A stretch of 64,000 nucleotides of DNA from JAJTFA01 sp051715425 (lineage in GTDB: Bacteria; Bacteroidota; Bacteroidia; UKL13-3). Location: NCBI GenBank assembly GCA_051715425.1, contig JBPXJS010000011.1, forward strand, positions 182,526 through 246,525, in the 5' to 3' direction. The stretch's first letter is position 1, and each line of letters opens with the position of its first letter. The notes beneath the pieces were generated by a model. It saw only the letters and a list, made by a program, of their open reading frames with translations, did not search any database and was not told the DNA's origin. Position numbers and translations under genes: made by a program. This document shows positions 8,961-16,557 of this stretch, one piece after another.

Positions 8961-9307
8961 AATACCACTTCAATCAGGCTCTTGTTATACCAAAGGTCGA
9001 GATAAAACAAAAACAATACGAAAATCAGAATCACAAAAGCAAGGAGGGTACCTGTAATTTTTCCTGCTGCATTTTTTCCTGCATTAAAATAACGTTTGGT
9101 TACTTTCTCACTAAAATCATCGAGCCAGTTATATGCCGGATATAAAACAAATACCATAATTACCATTCCCAGAAGCGTGGCTTTTGCCGGATGCATGGTG
9201 TATTTATACCTGAGCAACCAGTTGGTAATTTTATCGGTAAGCAGGTTTACTATAAGAATAGAGACAATAAAAATGAGCAGGTTTACAAACTTCCTGTATG
9301 TAAACAT
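8957..9307 (-). CDS. Small three-helix membrane protein, unknown function
   Basis: I do not recognise this 116-aa protein. Three hydrophobic segments at about residues 8-25, 43-62 and 84-106 should span the membrane, with a charged loop (DDFSEKVTKRYFNAGKN) between helices two and three. Its ATG lies one base after the stop (TGA) of the double AAA+ ATPase gene. The two are therefore almost certainly cotranscribed and coupled in translation, and a membrane-linked role for the ATPase follows by inference. The 3' end overlaps the end of the convergent receiver gene by 4 bases. Confidence 0.8.
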   Translation of the reverse strand: MFTYRKFVNLLIFIVSILIVNLLTDKITNWLLRYKYTMHPAKATLLGMVIMVFVLYPAYNWLDDFSEKVTKRYFNAGKNAAGKITGTLLAFVILIFVLFLFYLDLWYNKSLIEVVF

Positions 9308-9308
9308 A

Positions 9309-11930
9309 TCAGGTATTGTTTTGCTTGAATCCGATTGTTCTCGACTCGCTTTGAGCAGCGCTGAAATCTATCTTAAACTCTTCCACGTCTTCGAACTTTA
9401 ATTCATGAATCATATCGGTATTGCGTTCAGATGGATCAAGTTTGGCCAAACGCAGGTGTTGATTTTTGATAGCCTCTTCAATTACCTTACGCACATTTCT
9501 GGCGTTTCCAAAAAAACGGTTTCTGGTTTTATGTAAAAACTCCATGTACTCCCGCAAGTGTTTAGATGCTTTTTCCTCCGCTTTAATACTGTTGTTTTCC
9601 AGCATTCTGATAGAAATATCAAACAACTGCTCTGAAGAATAATCCTGAAAAAGAAATTCGCGGTCGAAACGTGAGTGTAATCCGGGATTTGACTCGAGGA
9701 ACCTGCGCATATTATCCGTATAGCCCGCAACAATCACCACAAATTCACCACGGCTGTCTTCCATTCTTTTGAGGATGGTTTCAATAGCTTCTTTCCCGTA
9801 ATCATTTTCTCCACCTTCAGAAAGGGCATAGGCTTCGTCAATAAATAAAACGCCACCCATGGCTTTGTTTAATATTTCAGTGGTTTTAAGGGCTGTCTGG
9901 CCAACATATCCGCCCACCAAAGCCTGTCTGTCACATTCCACCAGGTTGCCCCGCTCAAGTATGCCCAATGCTTTGTATACCTGAGCCAGCAAACGCGCAA
10001 CTGTTGTTTTTCCTGTTCCGGGATTGCCAATAAATACAGAATGCAGGGAGAATGTTTGCCTGATATCTTTTCCAATTTCTTTATAAAAACGTACCAGCTT
10101 CACCAGTTCATCAATTTCGTTTTTGATATTGCCAAGCCCGATCATTCCATGAAGTGCGTTGAGTGAAGACCGCAGCAACTCTTCATCTACAGGAATATCT
10201 GCAATATTTCTGCTTTTTGCTCCAAAAATTTTCAGAATATCTTCAGAACTGATGGTTGATAGTTGCTCCTTGGAAAGATCTCCCGGATTGCCACCCTGCA
10301 TAATGCGCAGCCCCATATTCATTTTACTTTCGTCAATAAGGGAGTTTACATAACGCGCGTTACCAAAGGTTTTATCGCGTTCCCTGTATGAATCAACCAG
10401 CTTTTTATAAAGGGTATCTCTTGCATCTGCACTGAAAGATATGGCTCTTTTGGCTGCGGTATAATCGGCAATCTGCATCAGTTCCTGAGGGGTATAATCC
10501 GGAAACTCATAATGCATGCTAAAACGTGATTTTAAACCCGGATTTGACTCCAGAAAACTGTTCATCTCTTCCGGATAACCGGCAACAATAATAGCCAAAT
10601 CACCTTCACCGTCACTCATTTCCTTTAGCAGAATTTCTATTGCTTCTTTTCCGAAATCTTTAGAGTCGTCATTTTTACGGGCCAGTGCATAAGCCTCATC
10701 AATAAAAAGAATTCCGCCCTTGGCTTTTTTTATCGCCTCTTTGGTTTTTGGAGCCGTTTGCCCGATATATTCTGCCACCAGATCTGAACGGTCGGCTTCA
10801 ATCACATGTCCTTTGCTTAATAAACCCAGTTCATGATAAATTTTACCCAGCATTTTGGCAACGGTGGTTTTACCTGTTCCGGGATTGCCTGTAAAAACGG
10901 CATGCAGGTTAATTTTATCTGTATCCTCAAACCCTTTTTCTTTGCGCAGCTTAATAAAATTAAGGTAAGTGGTATACTCCTTTACTTTTTTCTTGATGGA
11001 ATCGAGGCCAATTAAATCATCCAGTTCCTTTAATACACCAGCTACGGTAGCATCATCAGCAGGTTTTGTTTTTTCAACAGGTTTAGCTTTTGCTTTAGGC
11101 TGCACAGGTCTTGATGTTTCTTTTTCATCAACAAAGGCTTCTCCCACTTCAAAAGGAATAGATGCAATAATCTGATCCATAAATACCGCATCCACAGAGT
11201 AAATATCGTTCCCCCAGGTTCCTTTCTGGTCAGCTCCCCATCCAATACTGCATTCAAAGCTGGTATCTGTGCCGTTTACAAAAAATATTTTATCAATGGA
11301 GCCCTTTAACTGCCCGCTATGTGTGCGGAAATTAAAAAACATTTCACAGGCCCAGCTTTCCTTATTCTTCAGCAGGTTTTCTGCGTTTACTTCTACCCAT
11401 ACATAACGGGTTTCCCGGCCCTCAAAAGAAACAAGGTATTTACGATCCTTACGTGGCACATTAGAGTCGGGGCCCTCATACAAACGTACCGATTGCAGCG
11501 TAAAATAAGGGTTGCTGGTATCCGTAACTACTCCCTGCTCTTCAATATAAAATACTTTTTCTGCCACAAAAACATTGTCAATCCAGGCCTCCCAGCGGTA
11601 GTTGCCAGGTTTCCAGTATGCTCCGGGGGTTTTTACTCCCCACCCTTCACGCACATAAACAATATTCTCGTCTTTGCGGATAGACCGGTCGGCCACCAGG
11701 TTACAAATTTCGCTGCCATCAATATTGTTTACACATTTGAGGTTTATACGCACGTCCCAGTCTTCTTCATCAAACAGTTTGTTGAAGAAGGAAAGCTCAC
11801 AATATATAAAGGTACATTCGGCTTCATCGTACACCAGCCGGTATTTCTTTTCATTATTGGCCAGCCATTCAGTGGAACCGAAAACTTTCAGGTCCCTGAA
11901 TTTATAGTGGGTTGGTTTTTCTTTGGCCAT
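9309..11930 (-). CDS. Double AAA+ ATPase of the CbbX/SpoVK type with duplicated N-terminal beta domains
   Basis: The 873-aa protein has two complete AAA+ modules of the CbxX/CfqX (CbbX, SpoVK) family. Module one has Walker A GNPGTGKTT (348-356), Walker B GGILFIDEAYAL (405-416) and arginine finger ESNPGLKSRF (461-470). Module two has the same at 635-643, 692-703 and 746-755. Both look active. The first 270 residues contain two related beta-rich segments of about 100 residues (29-131 and 164-264), sharing spaced aromatic and GWG motifs. A Lys/Pro/Ala linker (275-295) joins them to the ATPase part. Such ATPases remodel protein complexes, but the target here is unknown. Most relatives have one AAA+ module or lack this N-terminus. 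It is followed after one base by a small membrane protein gene. Confidence 0.9.
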   Translation of the reverse strand: MAKEKPTHYKFRDLKVFGSTEWLANNEKKYRLVYDEAECTFIYCELSFFNKLFDEEDWDVRINLKCVNNIDGSEICNLVADRSIRKDENIVYVREGWGVKTPGAYWKPGNYRWEAWIDNVFVAEKVFYIEEQGVVTDTSNPYFTLQSVRLYEGPDSNVPRKDRKYLVSFEGRETRYVWVEVNAENLLKNKESWACEMFFNFRTHSGQLKGSIDKIFFVNGTDTSFECSIGWGADQKGTWGNDIYSVDAVFMDQIIASIPFEVGEAFVDEKETSRPVQPKAKAKPVEKTKPADDATVAGVLKELDDLIGLDSIKKKVKEYTTYLNFIKLRKEKGFEDTDKINLHAVFTGNPGTGKTTVAKMLGKIYHELGLLSKGHVIEADRSDLVAEYIGQTAPKTKEAIKKAKGGILFIDEAYALARKNDDSKDFGKEAIEILLKEMSDGEGDLAIIVAGYPEEMNSFLESNPGLKSRFSMHYEFPDYTPQELMQIADYTAAKRAISFSADARDTLYKKLVDSYRERDKTFGNARYVNSLIDESKMNMGLRIMQGGNPGDLSKEQLSTISSEDILKIFGAKSRNIADIPVDEELLRSSLNALHGMIGLGNIKNEIDELVKLVRFYKEIGKDIRQTFSLHSVFIGNPGTGKTTVARLLAQVYKALGILERGNLVECDRQALVGGYVGQTALKTTEILNKAMGGVLFIDEAYALSEGGENDYGKEAIETILKRMEDSRGEFVVIVAGYTDNMRRFLESNPGLHSRFDREFLFQDYSSEQLFDISIRMLENNSIKAEEKASKHLREYMEFLHKTRNRFFGNARNVRKVIEEAIKNQHLRLAKLDPSERNTDMIHELKFEDVEEFKIDFSAAQSESRTIGFKQNNT

Positions 11931-12100
11931 AGTTTAACGTTTAAATAGATTACGTTGCTAATTTCTTATAAGATTCAGTAATTTTAGCGTTGGTTTCTAA
12001 TCAGAACGTAAAATTCATGTTTTCAAACGTATATGTTTTGCACAATTTAAACTAGCTTTTAAGCACTTGTATAAAAAAGTAAAAAAGACATTTAATTTTC

Positions 12101-12130
12101 TTGCGTTTTTCAGGTAAACACATAGCTTTG
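12101..12130 (+). promoter_or_regulatory. Promoter of the tRNA-Ser/tRNA-Pro unit
   Basis: TTG at 12101-12103 and TAGCTTTG at 12123-12130 are separated by 19 bases, a good match to the Bacteroidota -33/-7 arrangement. The -7 box ends 21 bases before the first base of tRNA-Ser. Confidence 0.65.
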
Positions 12131-12151
12131 CAGTCCCTTCAAAAAAACAAA

Positions 12152-12241
12152 GGAGAGATGGGTGAGTGGCTGAAACCACCGGTTTGCTAAACCGACATAC
12201 GCTGTTTAGGTGTATCGAGGGTTCGAATCCCTCTCTCTCCG
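12152..12241 (+). tRNA. tRNA-Ser(GCU)
   Basis: The 7-bp acceptor stem pairs GGAGAGA (12152-12158) with TCTCTCC (12234-12240), and the discriminator base is G12241. The anticodon GCT is at 12186-12188 in the loop TTGCTAA. A long variable arm, as in all serine tRNAs, and a standard T arm (GTTCGAATC) are present. CCA is not encoded. Confidence 0.96.
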
Positions 12242-12276
12242 CGTAATTTTCAGGGATATACGCAAAACGTATATTA

Positions 12277-12350
12277 CGGGGTGTAGCGTAGCCTGGTATC
12301 GCGCCACATTTGGGATGTGGAGGTCGTAGGTTCGAATCCTGCCACCCCGA
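12277..12350 (+). tRNA. tRNA-Pro(UGG)
   Basis: The acceptor stem pairs CGGGGTG (12277-12283) with CACCCCG (12343-12349); the discriminator is A12350 and CCA is not encoded. The anticodon stem is CCACA/TGTGG and the anticodon TGG is at 12311-12313. It lies 35 bases after tRNA-Ser in the same unit. Its 3' half is duplicated, in altered form, 359 bases downstream (12671-12717). Confidence 0.96.
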
Positions 12351-12389
12351 CAAAAGAAGGTTGTTCTCGCAGTTTGCGGGACTGACACC
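12312..12389 (+). repeat. Direct repeat copy 1: tRNA-Pro 3' half plus trailer hairpin
   Basis: Copy 1 runs from the anticodon loop of tRNA-Pro through a trailer containing the hairpin TCTCGCA-GTT-TGCGGGA (12365-12381). It is repeated at 12671-12755. The two copies share a 17-base block (12312-12328) and a roughly 50-base block with one visible change (12340-12389). They differ in the segment that encodes the T loop. Confidence 0.85.
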
Positions 12390-12390
12390 T

Positions 12391-12422
12391 AAAAAAGCCT
12401 GACTTAAGAGTCAGGCTTTTTT
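12391..12422 (+). terminator. Terminator of the tRNA-Ser/tRNA-Pro unit
   Basis: A 14-bp perfect inverted repeat (12391-12404 and 12409-12422) with a TAAG loop ends in a T run. The ATG of the GIY-YIG gene follows immediately, at 12424. Confidence 0.85.
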
Positions 12423-12423
12423 T

Positions 12424-12669
12424 ATGATGTATCAGGTATATATCTTATATAGCTCAAAACTGGATAAATATTATGTTGGATTTACGGTAGATATCAATCA
12501 CCGTTTGGTTCAGCACAATGCCGGAATAAGTACGTTTACATCGCGGGGCATTCCCTGGGTATTGGTGCATTGCTTTGAAGTTGCAACAGAACATGAGGCG
12601 AGGTTACTTGAGAAAACGATAAAAGGTCGCGGTATAAAAAGGTATCTCAATGACAAAGGAATTAAATAA
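12424..12669 (+). CDS. Small GIY-YIG nuclease family protein
   Basis: This 81-aa protein is a minimal GIY-YIG catalytic domain of the UPF0213/COG2827 type. Visible family features are YQVYILYS (the GIY strand), YYVGFT (the YIG strand), Arg27 in NHRLVQHN and the metal-binding Glu of EHEARLLEKTIKG; all core positions are kept. The length is typical. The start is at the end of the tRNA terminator and the stop is 1 base before a second copy of the tRNA-Pro 3' half, so the gene exactly fills the space between two direct repeats. Adjacent ATGs at 12424 and 12427 are both possible starts. Homing or mobility is suspected from context only; many such proteins have no known role. Confidence 0.9.
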   Translation: MMYQVYILYSSKLDKYYVGFTVDINHRLVQHNAGISTFTSRGIPWVLVHCFEVATEHEARLLEKTIKGRGIKRYLNDKGIK

Positions 12670-12670
12670 A

Positions 12671-12755
12671 GGGATGTGGAGGTCGTATCCCGCATGCTGC
12701 GGGACTGCCACCCCGACAAAAGAAGGTTGTTCTCGCAGTTTGCGGGACTGCCACC
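12671..12755 (+). repeat. Direct repeat copy 2: altered tRNA-Pro 3' half plus trailer hairpin
   Basis: Bases 12671-12687 repeat the tRNA-Pro anticodon arm and variable loop exactly. The 11 bases that encode the T arm and loop in copy 1 are replaced by 18 bases built on the perfect palindrome TCCCGCA-TGC-TGCGGGA (12688-12704). The acceptor end and trailer then resume (12706-12755), including a second hairpin of the same type at 12731-12747. It cannot fold as a tRNA. Confidence 0.85.
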
Positions 12756-12756
12756 C

Positions 12757-12875
12757 AAAAAGAGGCTGTCTCAAAAGGTGAAACAGCCTCTTTTTTATTT
12801 GGAGGGGTATCTGAGAAAAAATCTTTTATTCAATTCTAAAGCCCTTCAATTTGACTTTTGAGACAGCCTCTTTTT
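12757..12875. mobile_element. 119-bp element with 20-bp terminal inverted repeats (MITE-like)
   Basis: A perfect 20-bp inverted repeat bounds the unit (12757-12776 and 12856-12875, core GAGGCTGTCTCAAAA). A third partial copy, ACAGCCTCTTTTT (12783-12795), lets the left end also form a terminator-like hairpin. There is no coding capacity. The ends resemble those of known insertion sequences in this phylum, from memory only. No clear target-site duplication is visible. It abuts the second tRNA-derived repeat. Confidence 0.5.
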
Positions 12876-13065
12876 GTTTATCTGATTCCGAAAAAAATCA
12901 CATGAAAGAATTTCGTGAAAATTCACGGAAGTCTTCTCAATTAAGTTAATCTGTGCAATCTCATGCCTTCGGCTTGACAAGTGTGGCAATCCAACGCAAG
13001 TCATCTCAAAAAATCATTCGTGCGAATTTCATGCCTTTGGCTTGACAGGCGTGGCTTTAATGGCA
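12876..13065. repeat. Non-coding patch with 26-bp direct repeats and small hairpins
   Basis: Two 26-base direct repeats, starting CATGCCTT and ending GTGGC (12962-12987 and 13030-13055), differ at about three positions. Small perfect hairpins are also present: CGTGAA-AA-TTCACG at about 12913-12926, and ATTCG-TG-CGAAT just before the second repeat. No ORF is supported. It looks like decayed repeat sequence. Confidence 0.55.
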
Positions 13066-13302
13066 TTAATAGAGTCTGTCTAATGCTTCCGCGAGTTTTC
13101 TGTCTTTATCGGTAATGGTATTGCCTGCATCGTGTGTGCATAAAGAAACGTGCACCTTATTATACACATTGCTCCACTCCGGGTGGTGGTTCATTTTTTC
13201 AATAATAAATGCGGCTTTTACCATCCATGCAAGCGCATCTGTAAAGGTGTTAAATACAAAGGTTTTTTGTAGTTTGTTATTTTCTTCTTTCCAGGTATCC
13301 AT
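13066..13302 (-). CDS. 4a-hydroxytetrahydrobiopterin dehydratase (pterin carbinolamine dehydratase)
   Basis: This 78-aa enzyme dehydrates the 4a-carbinolamine pterin formed during aromatic amino-acid hydroxylation, or acts on related pterins. The conserved core EKMNHHPEWSNVYNKVHVSL contains the His-His-Pro-Glu-Trp active site, and the family ending HDAGNTITDKD follows. It is somewhat shorter than the usual 95-110 aa because the N-terminus is brief. The ATG overlaps the upstream stop by one base (TAATG), so it is coupled to the membrane protein gene before it. No phenylalanine hydroxylase lies in the window, so the physiological partner is open. Confidence 0.9.
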   Translation of the reverse strand: MDTWKEENNKLQKTFVFNTFTDALAWMVKAAFIIEKMNHHPEWSNVYNKVHVSLCTHDAGNTITDKDRKLAEALDRLY

Positions 13303-13631
13303 TACCCAAAAATATCAATCATTCCGGCAAACACCAACAATATTCCCAATGTGGTAAATCCATAGAGCGAAATATGGTAATTAAAATTCTCATTGCTAAA
13401 ACATAAGGTACACAAACAACCTGCACCTAAAAACAATACGCCAACGGTAATTAATGAAAGGCCACGGTTTACACGTTTGTTGCCTCTTAACCGTTTTACT
13501 TCCTGCATCACCACCTGTATGGTAGATTCATCTGCCCCCTCACTCAGCAGGTGTTGTTCAATATCATGATGGCCAAATTGATCCTCCAACATGGTTCTGG
13601 CTTTTTTCAGATAGTCGTCCATTGTTTTCAT
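13302..13631 (-). CDS. Small membrane protein, unknown function
   Basis: I do not recognise this 109-aa protein. The first 50 residues are soluble and charged, with a helical stretch (MLEDQFGHHDIEQHLLSEGA) that reads like a regulatory or interaction segment. Two membrane helices follow, at about residues 57-78 and 87-107, ending close to the C-terminus. It overlaps the pterin dehydratase gene by one base and is probably transcribed with it, though no functional link is known to me. An alternative in-frame ATG lies three codons downstream, at 13622. Confidence 0.7.
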   Translation of the reverse strand: MKTMDDYLKKARTMLEDQFGHHDIEQHLLSEGADESTIQVVMQEVKRLRGNKRVNRGLSLITVGVLFLGAGCLCTLCFSNENFNYHISLYGFTTLGILLVFAGMIDIFG

Positions 13632-13778
13632 AGCGTTTCAATTAATAGAATAACTAAATTAATAAATGGGTTTGACAAATACCAACAAGATTTTCAATTA
13701 CTTAACTAACGAGTGTTTGGTTGGAGGTTTTACATTATTCAGCAGAATGCCTTATCTTAGTTTTTTAAAGGCCTGTAC

Positions 13779-16493
13779 ATGAAATCTACTTTTACCTATA
13801 TCAGCTTAGCACTTTGTTTTTTGTTCGGTGGAATCTACCTGTTTAATCAATACCCAACCCTGCCTGTATTTAAGCACAAGGAAGGGGCTATGGAAGAACA
13901 AAGCAAAGAAAGATTGAGGTGGTTTTATACCACGCTGGCAGACCCGAACACAGGAAAAATACCGGAGCAAATACATACCAAAGAGTTGGCATTTGTGAAC
14001 CGGTTGCCGGGAGCCAGCCAGTTTGGAAAGTCTTATGGTTTCTGGGTTCAGCGTGGCCCTCATAATATTGGTGGCCGCACGCGTGCCATTGCTTTCGACA
14101 GAAGAAATGAGCAAATTATTCTGGCAGGTGCTGCCTCCGGAGGAATTTGGTTTTCGCATGATGGCGGGCAAAGCTGGTATCCTACCAATATCAATAATGA
14201 AAATCCGAATATTACCTGTTTGGTGCAGGATCCGCGCACCGGACACGAAGATGAGTGGTATGCCGGAACAGGAGAGCTTTACGGGGGAACATTGCCGGGT
14301 GCATTTTATTCTGGTAATGGTATTTATAAATCATCGGATGCGGGTAAAACGTGGTCAAAACACACCACATTTACCACAACACCAGGTGGCATTACCTCTG
14401 ACTGGTCGGCCATATTTAATATGGTAATTAATAAAACAGTTGATAGCGCGGCCAATCTGTTTGTGGCCACCTTTAACGGTATTTACAGAAGTGTGGATGG
14501 CGGAAAAAACTGGCAGAAAAAAAGAGGTGGAGGTATCACAGGGTCGAGTTATTTTACCGATGTGGCTATAACAAATACCGGTATTGTTTATGCAGCGTTA
14601 TCTTTCGGAAGCACACAACAGGGAATCTGGCGGTCGGCTGATAACGGGAATACCTGGACCAATATTACCCCAACATTTTACCCTACAGATTGTGGCAGGC
14701 TGGTGATGGGTATTGCACCTTCTGACCAAAACACCATATACTTTGCTGCGCATACGCCTACTACCGGAAAAGTGTCATTAAATTTTGAAGGTACGGAAGA
14801 AAGAAACAGTTTTTGGAAATATACCTATGTCAGCGGAAACGGATCAGGAGCGGGTGGTGTGTGGGAAGACAGAAGCGCCAACCTGCCGGATATCGGAGGT
14901 CACTTTGGTGATTTTGTTTCTCAAAGTGGTTATTGCCTCGATATTAAAGTAAAGCCGGATGATGCAAATACCGTATTTCTTGGTGGAACCAATCTCTACC
15001 GTTCAAGAGATGCGTTTGCCACCGGAACAAAAACCACATGGATTGGAGGATATGCTGAAGGAACAGCGATCCCTGATTTTAAAATTTACAACAACCACCA
15101 TCCAGATCAACACGGGGTTTTATTTTATCCATCCAACCCTCAAAAAATGATTTCTGTTCATGACGGAGGTATTTCCCGCACACAAAACAGCATGTCAGAT
15201 TTCGTGAGTTGGGAGTCTCTGAACCGGGGTTATGTAACCACTCAGTTTTATACTGTTGCCATTAATAAACAAACTACAGATCAGGTATTGCTGGGAGGGT
15301 TGCAGGATAATGGCACCCTGATTACCTCAACGGATAATAACCTGGCACCATGGACACTTCCCTTAAGTTACGATGGCGCCTGGTGTTATATATCGCCTGA
15401 TGGAAGTGAATATTATATGTCTATTCAGCAGGGGCGTATTTCCAGAATAAAACTTGATGCCAATAATAATCCGGTACAGTTTGCACGGCTCAACCCAACA
15501 GGTGTTTCTAAAAGTGTTTACCAGTTTATCAATCCGTTTACACCGGATGCACATAACTGGAAAAAATTATTTCTTCCCGCAGGCAGTGTGATGTGGAGAA
15601 ATGATGATGTAACGGTGAAACCATTAAAAAATGAGTTTGATACCACCACCAGCCTGGTAAACTGGAACGAACTGACCAATACCAAACTGAGCGGAACAGA
15701 TGAAATTACGGCTGTGCTGAGTTCTTCCATTCAAACAGATGTACTTTATTATGGTACCTTGGGGGGCAAACTGTTCAGGTTAAGAAATGCTTCGGATAAC
15801 CAATCGGTACCTGAAGATATAAAGGGAGCAGGATTTCCTGCGGCATATATTAACTGCATAGCACAACACCCAACAGATTCTTCAAAACTATACGTGGTAT
15901 TTACCAATTACGGGGTATTAAGTGTTTTTTATACAGAAAACAGCGGACAAACCTGGGTTCCGGTTTCGGGTAACCTGGAGGAAAATGCCAGTGGTACCGG
16001 TAATGGTCCTTCATGCAGGTGGTTTACCCCTGTGCCCGTTGGCGACTCGTTGATTTATTACCTGGGAACAAGTACCGGTTTATATGCTACCACTACTTTA
16101 AACGGGATGCAAACAGTTTGGGAAAAACAATCGCCCGACAGAATAGGAAACAATATCATTATGATGATGCAGCACCGCACCACAGATGGGTTATTGGCTG
16201 TGGCTACTTATGGTGCGGGAATGTTTACCACCAAAATCAATAGTTTAACAGACAATACCGGTATTACCTCAAAACAGGTAACCCCCAGAATAAAAGGATA
16301 TCCAAATCCGGTAACTAATGGAATTTTGTACTTTGATATTAAAGTATCAGCAGAAGTATACGATATGGCTGGAAAGCTTGTTGCACGCTCAGAATCGGCT
16401 GATTTTATTCACCTGGGTTATTTACCCCGTGGCTTATATTATCTAAGGATAAAAGGTCAAGGAGAAAGTATTCAAAAGGTTTTTATCCAATAA
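13779..16493 (+). CDS. T9SS-exported BNR/beta-propeller surface protein
   Basis: This 904-aa exported protein has an N-terminal signal or anchor segment (residues 5-25). Repeated Asp-box/BNR-like motifs follow (for example SHDGGQSW, SSDAGKTW, SVDGGKNW, SADNGNTW), which predict one or two beta-propellers of the sialidase/VPS10-like fold. The C-terminal 75 residues contain YPNPV and the beta-rich DMAGKLVARS and YYLRIKGQG segments of a type A sorting domain (Por secretion tail), so export through the type IX system is expected. No sialidase catalytic set is evident; binding or scaffolding is more likely. A second T9SS cargo gene follows after about 60 bases. Confidence 0.87.
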   Translation: MKSTFTYISLALCFLFGGIYLFNQYPTLPVFKHKEGAMEEQSKERLRWFYTTLADPNTGKIPEQIHTKELAFVNRLPGASQFGKSYGFWVQRGPHNIGGRTRAIAFDRRNEQIILAGAASGGIWFSHDGGQSWYPTNINNENPNITCLVQDPRTGHEDEWYAGTGELYGGTLPGAFYSGNGIYKSSDAGKTWSKHTTFTTTPGGITSDWSAIFNMVINKTVDSAANLFVATFNGIYRSVDGGKNWQKKRGGGITGSSYFTDVAITNTGIVYAALSFGSTQQGIWRSADNGNTWTNITPTFYPTDCGRLVMGIAPSDQNTIYFAAHTPTTGKVSLNFEGTEERNSFWKYTYVSGNGSGAGGVWEDRSANLPDIGGHFGDFVSQSGYCLDIKVKPDDANTVFLGGTNLYRSRDAFATGTKTTWIGGYAEGTAIPDFKIYNNHHPDQHGVLFYPSNPQKMISVHDGGISRTQNSMSDFVSWESLNRGYVTTQFYTVAINKQTTDQVLLGGLQDNGTLITSTDNNLAPWTLPLSYDGAWCYISPDGSEYYMSIQQGRISRIKLDANNNPVQFARLNPTGVSKSVYQFINPFTPDAHNWKKLFLPAGSVMWRNDDVTVKPLKNEFDTTTSLVNWNELTNTKLSGTDEITAVLSSSIQTDVLYYGTLGGKLFRLRNASDNQSVPEDIKGAGFPAAYINCIAQHPTDSSKLYVVFTNYGVLSVFYTENSGQTWVPVSGNLEENASGTGNGPSCRWFTPVPVGDSLIYYLGTSTGLYATTTLNGMQTVWEKQSPDRIGNNIIMMMQHRTTDGLLAVATYGAGMFTTKINSLTDNTGITSKQVTPRIKGYPNPVTNGILYFDIKVSAEVYDMAGKLVARSESADFIHLGYLPRGLYYLRIKGQGESIQKVFIQ

Positions 16494-16528
16494 TTTAGCA
16501 ACTAAATAGGGGTATTCTGTTTTTAACT

Positions 16529-16557
16529 GGTCTTTCATGGTAAATAAAGACCATGAA
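16529..16557 (+). promoter_or_regulatory. Two alternative hairpins over a translation start
   Basis: GGTCTTT (16529-16535) can pair with AAAGACC (16546-16552) just before the ATG at 16553. TTCATGGT (16534-16541) can instead pair with ACCATGAA (16550-16557) and cover the ATG. The two foldings exclude each other. A regulatory role is a guess. Confidence 0.3.

Noticed and set aside
11319..11948. 209-aa plus-strand ORF
   Set aside because: It lies wholly antisense to the AAA+ ATPase N-terminus, which has clear domain evidence; no motif is seen in the plus-strand product.
12015..12388. Two minus-strand ORFs (112 and 60 aa) over the tRNA genes
   Set aside because: They are antisense translations of tRNA-Ser and tRNA-Pro; such products are a well-known annotation artefact.
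12510..12758. 82-aa minus-strand ORF
   Set aside because: It is antisense to the GIY-YIG gene and runs into the tRNA-derived repeat; no domain is present.
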